From NCBI GenBank assembly GCA_945862455.1, contig CAMAXU010000012.1, forward strand, positions 1 through 49,288: DNA of 49,288 bases. The letters run 5' to 3'. The DNA comes from Rickettsia typhi (GTDB taxonomy: Bacteria; Pseudomonadota; Alphaproteobacteria; Rickettsiales; UBA1997). Numbering within the stretch: position 1 is the first letter of the stretch; each line of letters starts with the position of its first letter. Both the position numbers and the translations under genes were made by a program. A model generated the notes under the pieces. It did no database searches. It saw nothing but the letters and a program-made list of their open reading frames with translations, and was not told the DNA's origin. This document shows positions 1-9,755 of the stretch, one piece after another.

Positions 1-272
1 TTTACAGCGTTTTTTTGATCATACCAAGTTGTTACCGAATCGCCGGTGGAAGATTCAGTATCCTTAAAACTAGATTCGGCGCTGCTTTCTAGCCATAAAG
101 CATTGTCAGTTATACCGGCGATTGGAGAAGCTTTGGTTAGGCTTTGAGCGGCAGCGATTTTAGATTTTTTGACCAAGCCGTTGGCGGTCATTACTCCGGC
201 GATTAAAATTCCTATGATTGCGATAACGGCGGAGAGTTCGATTAGGGTGAAGGCGGAGATTTTGGTTTTCAT
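1..272 (-). CDS. Prepilin-type N-terminal domain protein (partial, 3' end outside window)
   Basis: Reading leftward from an ATG at 272-270 the frame stays open to the window edge (about 90 codons). The first residues, MKTKISAFTLIELSAVIAII, form a type IV prepilin/pseudopilin leader. They show a short basic leader, a FTLIEL methylation/cleavage motif (cleavage expected before Phe, Glu at +5) and a hydrophobic helix continuing to about residue 28. Downstream residues include NALWLES and SVTTWYDQ, a pattern seen in large bacterial surface proteins that carry LamG-like domains, so this may be a long surface protein rather than a small pilin. The secretin at 6715 could belong to the same export or pilus system. 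The leader is clear; the downstream domain is only suggested. Confidence 0.75.
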   Translation of the reverse strand, partial: MKTKISAFTLIELSAVIAIIGILIAGVMTANGLVKKSKIAAAQSLTKASPIAGITDNALWLESSAESSFKDTESSTGDSVTTWYDQKNAV

Positions 273-384
273 GACTTATTTAAAAAAAATTTACCCCTCC
301 TCCAAACTCTGAAGAAAGCTTAATCAATATTTTAGAAAAATTTTAGAAAATTTTCTTGCTATAAAACAAGAAAATCAAAAGTAA

Positions 385-2433
385 TTAATTTACAGGATCA
401 ACATCTATTAAAATTCTAATTGATTTAGGAATTTCAAGATTTTTCATCACATCTACAACTAATTTCTGTAAATTGACTTTTTTAGCAGTTTTTAAATTCA
501 CAAAAAAATGATGGCGGTTTTTTAGGCGCTGAAGAGCTGCTGGCGCGGGTCCAAAAATTTCAATTTTATCATCAATTGGAAAATGCTGAATTAATTTTTT
601 AGCAAAATTCTTCGCTTCACTTTCTGCAAACGAACTTATTTCAAAGCGCGTTAATCTTGAAAATGGCGGCAGATCTAAAGCGTGACGGTTTTTAGTTTCA
701 AATTCGTAGAAACTTTTTTTGTCGCTTTCGATGATCTTCTCAAAAATAAAATTCTGCGGATTGTAAGTTTGAATAATAATTTTCCCCACATCTTCGCGCC
801 TTCCAGCGCGACCAATTACTTGCATTAAAATTTGGTAAGTTTTTTCCAAAGCGCGCAATTCTGACGAATAAAGCGAAGAGTCGGCATCGATAATTCCAAC
901 CAGCGTGAGATCAGGAAAATCGTGTCCCTTGGCAATCATTTGCGTGCCAATAATTATGTCGATTTCGCTGTTTAAAATTTGTTTTACCAATTTGTCAACT
1001 TCAGAAAAATTTGAAACATTGTCACTTGTAATTACCGCAATTCTGGCATCAACAAAAGTAGCTCGCACTTCCTCTTCAACCTTTTCAACACCAGCTCCAA
1101 TTGAAATTATTACATCTTGTTCACCGCAAAATTTACAATTAGAAAGCAACTGTTCGTGATGTCCGCAATGATGACAAATTAATTTCTTTTTTGACTTGTG
1201 CAGCACCAAATGAAAATCGCAATCTGGGCAATCATATTTTTTTCCACAAGTTTTGCAAAGCGTTACTGGCGCATATCCACGGCGATTTAGAAATAATAAA
1301 GTTTGTTTTTTTAAAGCTAAATTTTTAGCAATTTCTTCGCGTAATTTTTGTGATAAAAATTCATTTGCTTGAAATTTCTCACGCCGCAAATCTACCATTT
1401 CAATCGCATTTTTTTGACCAAAACTTTGCTCTAAAATAAAATGATGATATTTGCCAGAAGTGGCGTTGGAGTAAGTTTCAATCGCCGGAGTTGCGGAAGA
1501 TAAAATGATTGGAAAATTTTCCAACTTCGCTTTCACAATCGCCATGTCGCGAGCGTGAAAATTAAAAACATCTTCTTGTTTGAAAGATGAATCATGCTCT
1601 TCATCAATCACAATTAATTTTAGATTTTTGAAAGGCAAAAGAAGTGCCGAACGCGCGCCGATCAAGACTTTAACTGAAGCTTGCGCAACGCCGTAAAAAA
1701 TTTCACGCTTTTCTTTTTTAGAAATTTTGGAATGCCAAAGCGCGGGATCAAAACCGAATTGCTCTTTGAAACGCAATAAAAGTTGGCTGGTTAAAGCGAT
1801 TTCAGGAAGAAGGATTAAAACTTGCGGATTTATAATAGATTCTGAATCAAGTTCAGGATGGCGATGTGGCGAGATCGAGTCCAAACAAACTTTATCATCC
1901 TGAACTTGATTGAGGATCTGCGCGATTAGTGCAAAATAAATTTCGGTTTTGCCAGAACCAGTAACTCCATCGAGAAGCCCGATGAAATGAGGATTTTCCG
2001 CCATTTTTTCTTGCAGCTCATCAACAATTTTTTGCTGTTTTGGCAAAAGTTTTTTTAAAGAAAAATTTTCTTTTTTAATTTTCTGATTTTTTGGCGCTGA
2101 TTCTTTTTTAACTTTATCCGAATTTAAAATTCCGATAAAAGCACGAAGCACTAAACCTTGACTGGCAAGGTTGTAAGAGGAAATAATCTCGATAAATTTT
2201 AACTGGTTTTTTGATAATTTTAAACGCTTATTTACTTCAATAATTTTTTTAAATTTCTCAATTTTAACATTTTCTGGCGCGTCCTTGCTTACGCCAACAA
2301 CAACGCCCCAAATTTCTTTTTTGCCAAACTGCACGCGCACAACATCGCCGCGCTCAATTTCTTTTTCAGCCAAATAACTGAAAGGTTCATTAAGCGCCAA
2401 AGGCAATAAAACCTGAGCGAATATTTTTGACAT
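385..2433 (-). CDS. priA: Primosomal protein N' (replication restart helicase PriA)
   Basis: PriA is the superfamily 2 DNA helicase that reloads the replisome at stalled forks. The protein has 682 residues. Visible are the N-terminal DNA-binding domain, Walker A GVTGSGKTE (about 155-163), the DEEH box (277-280), the helicase motif SSATPAIET (about 312), and eight zinc cysteines (393, 396, 402, 405, 420, 423, 433, 436). The second helicase lobe contains GTQMIAKGHDF and QVIGRAGR. Between the Walker A helix and the motif Ia strand (VLILLPEIALTSQ) there is an extra segment of about 28 residues (172-199) that ordinary PriA lacks. It is encoded by a palindromic element listed separately. The frame is intact, so the gene is probably functional. 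The start ATG is followed by a typical PriA N-terminus. Confidence 0.96.
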   Translation of the reverse strand: MSKIFAQVLLPLALNEPFSYLAEKEIERGDVVRVQFGKKEIWGVVVGVSKDAPENVKIEKFKKIIEVNKRLKLSKNQLKFIEIISSYNLASQGLVLRAFIGILNSDKVKKESAPKNQKIKKENFSLKKLLPKQQKIVDELQEKMAENPHFIGLLDGVTGSGKTEIYFALIAQILNQVQDDKVCLDSISPHRHPELDSESIINPQVLILLPEIALTSQLLLRFKEQFGFDPALWHSKISKKEKREIFYGVAQASVKVLIGARSALLLPFKNLKLIVIDEEHDSSFKQEDVFNFHARDMAIVKAKLENFPIILSSATPAIETYSNATSGKYHHFILEQSFGQKNAIEMVDLRREKFQANEFLSQKLREEIAKNLALKKQTLLFLNRRGYAPVTLCKTCGKKYDCPDCDFHLVLHKSKKKLICHHCGHHEQLLSNCKFCGEQDVIISIGAGVEKVEEEVRATFVDARIAVITSDNVSNFSEVDKLVKQILNSEIDIIIGTQMIAKGHDFPDLTLVGIIDADSSLYSSELRALEKTYQILMQVIGRAGRREDVGKIIIQTYNPQNFIFEKIIESDKKSFYEFETKNRHALDLPPFSRLTRFEISSFAESEAKNFAKKLIQHFPIDDKIEIFGPAPAALQRLKNRHHFFVNLKTAKKVNLQKLVVDVMKNLEIPKSIRILIDVDPVN
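1837..1919. repeat. Palindromic element inserted in frame within priA
   Basis: A 24-bp inverted repeat (1837-1860 against 1896-1919, two mismatches) encloses 35 bp. Read on the minus strand it encodes about 28 residues, including NQVQDDK and HPELDSES, peptides familiar from selfish palindromic elements inside Rickettsia and other alphaproteobacterial proteins. It sits in the loop between helicase motifs I and Ia and keeps the reading frame. Confidence 0.85.
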
Positions 2434-2438
2434 GATTG

Positions 2439-2467
2439 TTGATTAAGAGATTCTGAAAGCTTAATTT
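2439..2467 (+). promoter_or_regulatory. Possible sigma-70 promoter for the transaldolase gene
   Basis: TTGATT (2439-2444), 17 bp, then TAATTT (2462-2467), about 50 bp before the start at 2520. It lies in the short divergent gap with priA. It is a weak match in an AT-rich background. Confidence 0.3.
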
Positions 2468-2519
2468 TAAAGACAGCTACCAAACCATTTTCACTTCCAA
2501 AATTCAAATAAAATAACTT

Positions 2520-3173
2520 ATGAAATTTTTTATCGACTCTGCTGAAATTGCTGAAATCAAAGAAATTGCCGCTTACGGCTTGCTTGACGGCGTTACAACT
2601 AACCCAAGTTTGATCGCAAAATCAGGTCGAGATTTTAAAGAAGTTATTGCCGAAATCTGCAAAATTGTTTCCGGTCCGGTGAGCGCTGAAGTTGCCGCAA
2701 CTGATTATGAAAACATGGTTCGCGAAGGTGAAATTTTAAGCAAAATTGCTAAAAATGTTTGCATCAAATTACCGATGACTTTGGATGGACTTAAAGCTTG
2801 CAAATATTTTTCTGACAAAGGTGTTCAAACCAATGTAACTCTTTGTTTTTCAGCGGCCCAAGCTTTGCTTGCTGCAAAAGCCGGCGCAACTTTTGTGTCT
2901 CCTTTTGTTGGCAGATTGGACGATGTTGGGCAAGATGGATTAGAATTAATCGAAGAAATTTGCTGTATTTACGCAAATTATCCAAACATTCACACTCAAA
3001 TTTTAGTTGCTTCAATTCGCCACCCAATTCACATCACCGATTCAGCGAAAATGGGCGCTGACGTTGCAACAATTCCAGCAAAAGTTTTGAAACAATTAAT
3101 TTCTCATCCATTAACTGATAAAGGCCTTGAAACTTTTGTTAAAGATTGGGCTTCAACTGGACAAAAAATTTAA
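2520..3173 (+). CDS. tal: Transaldolase, short TalC/FSA-like type
   Basis: This 217-residue protein is a member of the small transaldolase family (about 215 residues), which transfers dihydroxyacetone units in the non-oxidative pentose phosphate pathway. MKFFIDSA at the N-terminus, DGVTTNPSL (about 24-32), the Schiff-base lysine in CIKLPMT (about residue 83-89), [17 protein letters not shown] and SPFVGRLDD are all diagnostic. Whether it acts as transaldolase or fructose-6-phosphate aldolase cannot be told from the sequence alone. It is divergent from priA. The next gene begins inside its stop codon (TAATG), so the two are translationally coupled. Confidence 0.93.
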   Translation: MKFFIDSAEIAEIKEIAAYGLLDGVTTNPSLIAKSGRDFKEVIAEICKIVSGPVSAEVAATDYENMVREGEILSKIAKNVCIKLPMTLDGLKACKYFSDKGVQTNVTLCFSAAQALLAAKAGATFVSPFVGRLDDVGQDGLELIEEICCIYANYPNIHTQILVASIRHPIHITDSAKMGADVATIPAKVLKQLISHPLTDKGLETFVKDWASTGQKI

Positions 3174-3964
3174 TGACAAAAAAATGGAAGATTTTTGGTT
3201 ATCAAACCGACGTTGAGTGGTATGATGTTAAAACCAAGTTCAAACAATTGTTGCGCAAAATCACATATAGCTGGCTGTTTCAGGAATTAATTTGCCTGAT
3301 TTTTCTTGGCTATATGATGCTGGTTTATCATACGAGTAAAAAGATTTTCAAAAACCAAGAAGTGATAATTGAGGCGGCAAAAAATAAAAAACCGCTGATT
3401 ATTTTCTTTTGGCATAATCGCTTGATGATGATTCCATACATCACCAAAAAACCGAAAAAACTTTATCCTTATTATAACTTCATGACTTTAGCTTCGCGCC
3501 ATGGCGATGGTAAATTTGTGGGTCGGATTATGGAAAAATTTGGACTGATTTCCATTTTAGGCTCATCAAAAGACAATCGCAAATCGTCACGCGGAATTGA
3601 CATTGGCAACTTCAAAAAAATTTTTAATGGCTTGAAACGAGGCTATTCTCTAGGCATTACGCCGGATGGTCCGCGTGGACCAAACCAGAAAATCAATGGC
3701 GAAGTAATAAATATTGCCCGCATTTCACAGGCTGGAATTATCGCAACTTCTTACTCAGCCTCACGTTTTAAAAGACTGAATACTTGGGATAAATTTTTTA
3801 TACCGCTGCCTTTTTCGACAGTTTGTTTTTACTTCGATGAGAACCCAATTTACGTTGCGAAAAATGCTTCAGAAGAAGAAATGGCAAAACTTAAAATCGC
3901 GGTTGAAGAGCGGGCAAATTTGATTCAGGAAAAATCGCAAATCCTAGCTAATTTAGTCAGCTAA
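3173..3964 (+). CDS. Lysophospholipid acyltransferase-like membrane protein (DUF374)
   Basis: About 263 residues, starting at the ATG that overlaps the previous stop by one base. An upstream in-frame start at 3146 would lie inside the transaldolase gene and is less likely. The FFWHNRLMMIP segment carries the His of the acyltransferase HX4D-type motif region. TPDGPRGPNQKINGEVI is the hallmark of the DUF374/LPLAT family, related to lipid A and phospholipid acyltransferases. One hydrophobic segment near residues 33-54 probably anchors it to the inner membrane. In alphaproteobacteria this family often sits near lipid A genes, but none is adjacent here. The acyl acceptor is unknown. Confidence 0.85.
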   Translation: MTKKWKIFGYQTDVEWYDVKTKFKQLLRKITYSWLFQELICLIFLGYMMLVYHTSKKIFKNQEVIIEAAKNKKPLIIFFWHNRLMMIPYITKKPKKLYPYYNFMTLASRHGDGKFVGRIMEKFGLISILGSSKDNRKSSRGIDIGNFKKIFNGLKRGYSLGITPDGPRGPNQKINGEVINIARISQAGIIATSYSASRFKRLNTWDKFFIPLPFSTVCFYFDENPIYVAKNASEEEMAKLKIAVEERANLIQEKSQILANLVS

Positions 3965-3997
3965 TACCAAATCCCATCTTTAATTAGCTAACAGCTT

Positions 3998-5233
3998 TTA
4001 TTCAGTAACCGTCATCCAAACTGAAGCTACTGCTTGAGCAGCAATTCCTTCTTGGCGACCCAAGAATCCTAATTTTTCTGTCGTTGTGGCTTTAACGCTG
4101 ACGCGGCTTAGAGAGATATTTAAAACTTTTGCCAACTCTTCTTTCATCTGGATTTTATATTTGGAAACTTTTGGTTTTTCACAAATTATCGTGATGTCTA
4201 AATTCACAATTGAAGCGCCTTTTTTAATCAATAAATGTTTCACAGTTTTTAGCATTTCACGCGAATCAACATTTTTCCATTTTGAATCTGATGGCGGAAA
4301 ATGTTCGCCAATGTCACCTTCGCCAATCGATCCTAAAAGAGCGTCAATTAAGGCATGAATGCCAACATCGCCGTCGGAATGAGCTTCGATTTTTTTGTCA
4401 AATTCAACATCAACGCCACAAATACGGATAAAATTATTTTCATCTTTTTGTCTTTCGCGAAAAGCATGAACATCAAATCCGCTGCCACAACGCGTTTCTT
4501 CTTTAACATTTTGAATCAGCATTGAAGCCATACGAATAGCGCGCTCATAATCTTCGGCAGTAGTAATTTTAAAATTATTCTGCGAACCCGGAACAATTGC
4601 TACTGGAATTCCAGCATATTCATTTAGCGCCGAATCATCAGTGAAATTTAAATCTTTGAAAGCAACGTGAGAATTTAAAATATCTTCGTAAATAAACCCT
4701 TGCGGAGTTTGAGCGCGCCATAAATTTTCACGCTCCAACGTCCATTCAATTTTTCCGTCGGAATATTTTTTGAGCGTATCTTCAACTGCAATTGCAGGAA
4801 TTACCGCTGGATGAGTTTCAAGTTTTTCCAAAATGCCATTAATCACACGCTTAGAAACAAAAGGGCGAACGCCATCGTGAATTAAAACCTTGCCGGGCTT
4901 ATATTCGCTTAAAGCTTCTAATCCAAAACGAATTGAAGCCTGTCTGCTTTCGCCACCAAAAACCGGATTTAACAAATCAAGTCCGGCGACTGCTTCTTCG
5001 TAAAGAGCAACATCATCTGGATGAATAACGCAGATTACATCATCAATTTTTGGATGATTTAAAAATGCTAAAATCGAATGACGTAAAAGTGGCGCTCCTG
5101 CCAACGGCAAATATTGTTTAGGGATTCCCTCGCCACGATTGAAGCGGTTTCCGCGCCCACAAGCGGTGATCAATGCAACGGTTTTTGGAATGCTATTTGG
5201 CACTGTTTTCCACAATTCTTTTTTCCATTTCAC
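3998..5233 (-). CDS. ispDF: Bifunctional MEP cytidylyltransferase / MECDP synthase (IspDF)
   Basis: A fusion of two non-consecutive steps of the non-mevalonate isoprenoid pathway. The IspD half (about residues 17-240) shows [12 protein letters not shown], the nucleotide-binding loop, followed by [16 protein letters not shown] and RAQTPQGF. The IspF half (about 254-411) starts with GSGFDVHAF (metal-binding Asp and His) and contains [29 protein letters not shown] and [12 protein letters not shown]. The fusion is typical of alphaproteobacteria. The start at 5233 overlaps the end of nuoF by 41 bases. A GTG at 5203 would reduce the overlap to 11 bases and is an alternative. It probably forms an operon with nuoF upstream. 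Confidence 0.95.
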   Translation of the reverse strand: MKWKKELWKTVPNSIPKTVALITACGRGNRFNRGEGIPKQYLPLAGAPLLRHSILAFLNHPKIDDVICVIHPDDVALYEEAVAGLDLLNPVFGGESRQASIRFGLEALSEYKPGKVLIHDGVRPFVSKRVINGILEKLETHPAVIPAIAVEDTLKKYSDGKIEWTLERENLWRAQTPQGFIYEDILNSHVAFKDLNFTDDSALNEYAGIPVAIVPGSQNNFKITTAEDYERAIRMASMLIQNVKEETRCGSGFDVHAFRERQKDENNFIRICGVDVEFDKKIEAHSDGDVGIHALIDALLGSIGEGDIGEHFPPSDSKWKNVDSREMLKTVKHLLIKKGASIVNLDITIICEKPKVSKYKIQMKEELAKVLNISLSRVSVKATTTEKLGFLGRQEGIAAQAVASVWMTVTE

Positions 5234-6473
5234 CGCGGAAATTTTTGATCAAACCTTGCACCGGCCAAGCTGCAGCATCGCCCAAAGCACAAATTGTGTG
5301 ACCTTCGATTTGCTTGGTTAAATTATAAAGTTGATCGATTTCTTTTACTTCAGCTTTGCCTTCAACCATACGATCCATGATCCGCATTAGCCAGCCAGTT
5401 CCTTCGCGACATGGCGTGCATTGTCCGCAAGATTCATGTTTATAAAAATGAGAAAGTCGTGCAATTGCGGCGATTACGTCGGTTGATTTATCCATCACAA
5501 TTACGCCCGCAGTTCCAAGACTGGTTCCGGCTGCTTTTAGTGAATCAAAATCCATTAAAACTGTGTCGCAAACATCTTTTTTAATCATCGGAACTGACGA
5601 TCCGCCGGGAATTACTGCCAAAAGATTGTCCCAACCGCCACGAACGCCGCCGGCATGTTTTTCGATTAATTCACGAAGCGAAATTCCCATTTCTTCTTCA
5701 ACATTGCATGGTTTGTTTACGTGGCCAGAAATGCAAAAAACTTTAGTTCCGGTGTTTCTTTCGCGCCCTAAACCTGCGAACCAAGCCGCTCCGCGCCGTA
5801 AAATTTCTGGAACAACTGCGATTGATTCAACATTATTAATAACTGTCGGACAGCCATAAAGACCAACAAGTGCTGGAAATGGCGGCTTTAAACGAGGTTG
5901 ACCTTTATTTCCTTCTAAACTTTCAAGAAGCGCGGTTTCTTCGCCACAAATATAGGCACCGGCGCCGCGATGAACATAAATGTCCAAATCCCAACCAGAA
6001 TTGCAGGCATTTTTACCGATTAATTTTGCATCATAAGCTTCATCAATTGCACGCTGTATCGCAACTGCTTCATTATAATATTCGCCACGAATGTAGATGT
6101 AGCAAGTGTTAGCGTTGATTGCGCGCGCGGTAATTAAACAACCCTCGATTAATTTATGAGGATCGTTGCGCAAAATATCGCGATCTTTGCAAGTACCTGG
6201 CTCAGATTCATCGGCGTTAATCACCAAATAATGCGGCTTGCCTTCTTTTGGATCAGATTTTTTAGGAACGAAAGACCATTTAGTTCCAGTGGGAAAACCA
6301 GCGCCACCGCGGCCACGCAATCCAGAATCTTTGACTTGCTGAATCAACCATTCTGAACCTTGATCCAGAAATTTTTTGGTTTCCTGCCAGTCGCCTCTTT
6401 TTTTAGCAGCTTCTAAATTTGGCAATTGAAAACCGTAAAGATTGGTAAAAATTTTATCCTGTTCTTTGAGCAT
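5193..6473 (-). CDS. nuoF: NADH-quinone oxidoreductase subunit F (complex I, NADH/FMN-binding)
   Basis: NuoF oxidises NADH with FMN and passes electrons to an Fe-S cluster in the peripheral arm of complex I. I chose the ATG at 6473 because the family's conserved N-terminus begins [15 protein letters not shown] further in-frame ATG at 6542 would add 23 atypical residues. Motifs are [11 protein letters not shown] (nucleotide and FMN binding), [28 protein letters not shown], the N3 cluster ligands in [12 protein letters not shown] and the fourth Cys in HTICALGD. It is 427 residues, the normal length. No other nuo gene is in the window, so nuoF is separated from the rest of the complex I genes here. 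Note midA, a complex I assembly factor, at 20096. Confidence 0.96.
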   Translation of the reverse strand: MLKEQDKIFTNLYGFQLPNLEAAKKRGDWQETKKFLDQGSEWLIQQVKDSGLRGRGGAGFPTGTKWSFVPKKSDPKEGKPHYLVINADESEPGTCKDRDILRNDPHKLIEGCLITARAINANTCYIYIRGEYYNEAVAIQRAIDEAYDAKLIGKNACNSGWDLDIYVHRGAGAYICGEETALLESLEGNKGQPRLKPPFPALVGLYGCPTVINNVESIAVVPEILRRGAAWFAGLGRERNTGTKVFCISGHVNKPCNVEEEMGISLRELIEKHAGGVRGGWDNLLAVIPGGSSVPMIKKDVCDTVLMDFDSLKAAGTSLGTAGVIVMDKSTDVIAAIARLSHFYKHESCGQCTPCREGTGWLMRIMDRMVEGKAEVKEIDQLYNLTKQIEGHTICALGDAAAWPVQGLIKNFRGEMEKRIVENSAK

Positions 6474-6714
6474 TTTTTTGGAAATTTTTTTGGGTAGGAA
6501 AATATTGTGCACCAATGGTAAGTTTGCTTTTACTAAAATCAAGAAAGCAGCAAATGAATTTTAAAATTCATTTTTGAATCAAAAAAAACCAAGTTAAAAA
6601 TTTTAAGGAGTAAAGATTGATTAAAAAAAACTTCACAAATAAAAACTGTTTTTATTTTTTATAAAATTCCACTTTAGCAAAGTTTTACATACTCAATTTA
6701 ACGAGAATTCTTAA

Positions 6715-8232
6715 GTGTCCAAATCAAACAATCTTCTTAAAAAGCTTTTCATTTTATCGCTGTTGTTTGCGCAACCTTCTTGTTATTACGGGAAGCTTGA
6801 TCCATTTGATACTCAAAACGGCCTATCAAGGTCTGATATCAAAAACAGTATCATGAAAAATCCTGAAAAAATCAAAACAAGCAAGGCGTTTGAAGCCCCA
6901 ATCCCTAATATCTCAAAATTAATTGCAGCTCCTAAAGCACCTTCAATTGGCAGCAGTAAAACCATTTCTTTTTCAGTTACAGATCAAGTTCCTCTAAAAG
7001 ATGTTTTAATTGAACTTGGGCGAGTCGCTCAAATTGATATCGATCTTGATCCCGGCATTAACGGAGGCATTATTTTAAATGCTAAAAACCGCCCCTTCAA
7101 AGAAGTTGTAGATCGCATCGCATCTCTTGGTAACTTGCGCTACAGCTATCAAAATGGAGTTTTACATTTTGAGCGCGACACTCCATACATGAAAAATTAT
7201 TTCGTTGATTATTTGATCGATGGTCAACTTTGGAGCGACGTCGAAACCAATGTTAACGCCATTCTTTCTGCTTCTTCATCTTCAATCAGCGAAGATTCAG
7301 CCAAGGTCGCTTCTGCAATTTCTTCTAACAAATCAGCTGGAATTATTTCAATTTTTGCGACAGATAAAGAACATGCAACAATCATAAAATATTTGGCAGA
7401 CGTTGAAAGATCAGCTTCGGCACAAGTTTTGATTGAGGCAAAAGTTGTAGAGGTTTCTTTAGCTGAAACCTTCAAGGCTGGCATTAATTGGTCATCTTTA
7501 GGAAAACAAAATAATATAAACGCCAGCAACAGTATCGCCGTTACTAGCGGCATCACTTATACCGCACTTGAATTATTCGGCGCCGACATTAGTGCCAAAG
7601 TAAGCGCTCTTGAAACTTTTGGAACCACCAGAACTCTTTCCAGTCCTCGTATTCACGCTATCAATAACCAAAAAGCCTCTTTAAATTTTGGTGACAAATT
7701 GGTTTATTTCAAAATCGATAACAATCAAAACGTTACCACAACTGGTACCGCAGCCGCCAACACTCAAACTATCACTTCTACTAAACAAGAAGAAAATGTC
7801 GGGGTGCAGCTTGATATTACACCTTCAATTAACTTAAAAACTGGCGAAATTATCATGAGTGTTAAGCCGCAACTATCGATCAAAAGTGGCACTGTAGTTG
7901 ATCCTGCCAGCCCTTCAGGAATTTCTAACGAAGTTCCAATTATTCAAACTCGTACTATCGATACTATCGCTAAAATTAAAAGTGGCAGCATTCTTGTAAT
8001 TGGTGGCTTGATGAAAGACACTACAACCAACACAGATAGCGGCGTTCCTTTTTTACAACGCATTCCAATTTTAGGATGGGTTTTCAAGTCCGTTTCCAAA
8101 GATACTACAATCGTCGAAACTGTAATTTTCATCAAGGCAACAATTGTAAGCAATGGCGCCACTGTGAATAAGCTTGATCGCGATATGCAAGAAAAACTCG
8201 ATACTAACAGACGTCCGTACTTCTCTAATTAA
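6715..8232 (+). CDS. Secretin (PilQ/MshL/GspD family outer-membrane channel)
   Basis: 505 residues from a GTG start. A hydrophobic N-terminal signal (about residues 10-22) ends near a Cys (PSCYYG) that could be a lipobox, though the -3 residue is atypical. Residues about 80-150 form a secretin/TonB short N-terminal-like domain (VPLKDVLIELGRVAQIDIDL). Residues about 240-490 are the secretin barrel domain, with VLIEAKVVEVSL, TLSSPRIHAINNQKASLNFGDK and the terminal VPFLQRIPILGWVFKS. MshL-type type IV pilus secretins are the closest by size and order. No pilus ATPase or assembly genes are adjacent. The prepilin-like gene at 1-272 is the only other candidate component in the window. Confidence 0.88.
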   Translation: MSKSNNLLKKLFILSLLFAQPSCYYGKLDPFDTQNGLSRSDIKNSIMKNPEKIKTSKAFEAPIPNISKLIAAPKAPSIGSSKTISFSVTDQVPLKDVLIELGRVAQIDIDLDPGINGGIILNAKNRPFKEVVDRIASLGNLRYSYQNGVLHFERDTPYMKNYFVDYLIDGQLWSDVETNVNAILSASSSSISEDSAKVASAISSNKSAGIISIFATDKEHATIIKYLADVERSASAQVLIEAKVVEVSLAETFKAGINWSSLGKQNNINASNSIAVTSGITYTALELFGADISAKVSALETFGTTRTLSSPRIHAINNQKASLNFGDKLVYFKIDNNQNVTTTGTAAANTQTITSTKQEENVGVQLDITPSINLKTGEIIMSVKPQLSIKSGTVVDPASPSGISNEVPIIQTRTIDTIAKIKSGSILVIGGLMKDTTTNTDSGVPFLQRIPILGWVFKSVSKDTTIVETVIFIKATIVSNGATVNKLDRDMQEKLDTNRRPYFSN

Positions 8233-8233
8233 T

Positions 8234-8995
8234 ATGAAATCAATTCTAAAATATATTCTTCTGACCGGCATTAGAGATAGACTTTATGCCGGTCTTTTTG
8301 TCACATTAATTGCCTCTTTTTCTCTTTCGATCTTCTTAGGCTCAACCGCTTTAACCGAACAACAGCAAATGACCTCGGCTTATATCGCTGGGTCTTCGCG
8401 CGCGATTTTAGCAATTGGCATGATTTTATTCGTTTGCCTCAACATCAATCGCGCTTTCGAAAATAAAGAAGTTGAATTCATTATTTCCAAATCGATTTCA
8501 CGTGAGCAATTTATTTTGGGTTATTTATTCGGTTTTTTTATCGCCGCTTTTTTGATTTTTATTCCATTAGTAACCGCAATTTTTTTTATTACTAATGCTA
8601 ATAAAATAGGGCTTCTTATCTGGTCGGGCAGCTTGCTTTCTGAACTTATGATCGTAATTTCTTTCTCACTTTTATCTTCATTAATTCTAAAAAATTCCTT
8701 TTCAGCAATCATGGCAAGCTTTGGCTTTTACATTATTTCGCGCCTGATGGGAGTTTTTGTTTTGGCCATCAATTTACCACAAGATTTGGCTCAAGCTAAA
8801 AATCATTTTCTTGATACTTCTCTAAAATTTCTCTCCGCTCTTTTTCCGCGCCTTGATCTTTTTGGTCAAAGCAGCTGGCTAACCTACGGAATCAATGATT
8901 CAAGCAATTTGAAAATAATTTTACTGCAATCAATAATTTACATTCCTCTTATGATTTTTATGGCCTTTCACGATTTTAAAAAGAAGCAATTCTAA
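8234..8995 (+). CDS. ABC-2-like membrane permease component
   Basis: About 253 residues. I start at the ATG at 8234, two bases after the secretin stop. A longer frame from 8174 would overlap the secretin gene. Six hydrophobic stretches are visible, and the sequence FENKEVEFIISKSISREQFILGYLFGF resembles ABC-2/NosY-type permeases (element after TM2 followed by the coupling region). No ATPase gene is beside it; the nearest ABC ATPase is at 36725. The substrate is unknown. Tight spacing with the genes on both sides suggests one operon from the secretin to nadC. Confidence 0.6.
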   Translation: MKSILKYILLTGIRDRLYAGLFVTLIASFSLSIFLGSTALTEQQQMTSAYIAGSSRAILAIGMILFVCLNINRAFENKEVEFIISKSISREQFILGYLFGFFIAAFLIFIPLVTAIFFITNANKIGLLIWSGSLLSELMIVISFSLLSSLILKNSFSAIMASFGFYIISRLMGVFVLAINLPQDLAQAKNHFLDTSLKFLSALFPRLDLFGQSSWLTYGINDSSNLKIILLQSIIYIPLMIFMAFHDFKKKQF

Positions 8996-8996
8996 A

Positions 8997-9755
8997 ATGA
9001 GCTTCCGTCTCTTTTATCACATTTATTCCCATAAAATTTTCTTCTGGCTTTTCATCTTCACTTTTATCGCGCAGATCTTTTTCTGGAAAGAAACTGAAAA
9101 CATAAAACCAAATTTTGAAATCATTCCGCCAGCTCCAAGTAAATATCTAGTTTCAACACTTTCGCTTGGTGATAATGAATTTTCATTCCGCGTTTTAGGA
9201 GCGCGCCTGCAAAATTCTGGTGATGTTTTTGCCGGATTTCTTGCTTTAAAAAATTACGATTATTCCCGACTTTATCAATGGATGACAATGCTTGATGAAT
9301 TAAATCCAAAATCCAATTTCATTCCTGCTTTAGCTGCTTATTATTATTCCCAAACCCAAAATAAACCCGACACGCGCTATGTTGTTGATTATCTTGATCA
9401 ACATTCCTCGCGCGACATTGACAATAAATGGTGGTGGCTTTTTCAAGGCACTTACATTGCTAAAAATAATTTAGGCGATATGAATCGCGCCTTGGAAATG
9501 GCAGAAAAATTAAGTTCTAATAATTCTCCAAATGCGCCTTTCTGGACCAAACAATTGCCAGCTTTTCTTTATGAAGAAATGGGCGATGGTTGCATGGCTT
9601 TTACTGTTATCGAAAAATTAATTAAAGAAAGTGAAAGCGGCGAACGCCAGATCAGCGCCCAAGAAATGAATTTCATGCGCGTTTTCATCAATCAGCGCTT
9701 GGCTAAACTACAAAAACAAAAATTTGATCCCCGCAAATGCAAAAGGAATTTGTAA
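8997..9755 (+). CDS. Hypothetical membrane-anchored protein with TPR-like helices
   Basis: 252 residues, starting one base after the preceding stop. A single N-terminal hydrophobic segment (about 13-29) is followed by a soluble domain rich in Trp, Tyr and Ala-containing helix pairs (for example LNPKSNFIPALAAYYYSQTQ and TYIAKNNLGDMNRALEMAEKL) that look like degenerate tetratricopeptide repeats. Linkage to the permease-like gene upstream suggests a shared envelope function, but I do not recognise the family with certainty. Its last 19 bases overlap nadC. Confidence 0.65.
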   Translation: MSFRLFYHIYSHKIFFWLFIFTFIAQIFFWKETENIKPNFEIIPPAPSKYLVSTLSLGDNEFSFRVLGARLQNSGDVFAGFLALKNYDYSRLYQWMTMLDELNPKSNFIPALAAYYYSQTQNKPDTRYVVDYLDQHSSRDIDNKWWWLFQGTYIAKNNLGDMNRALEMAEKLSSNNSPNAPFWTKQLPAFLYEEMGDGCMAFTVIEKLIKESESGERQISAQEMNFMRVFINQRLAKLQKQKFDPRKCKRNL

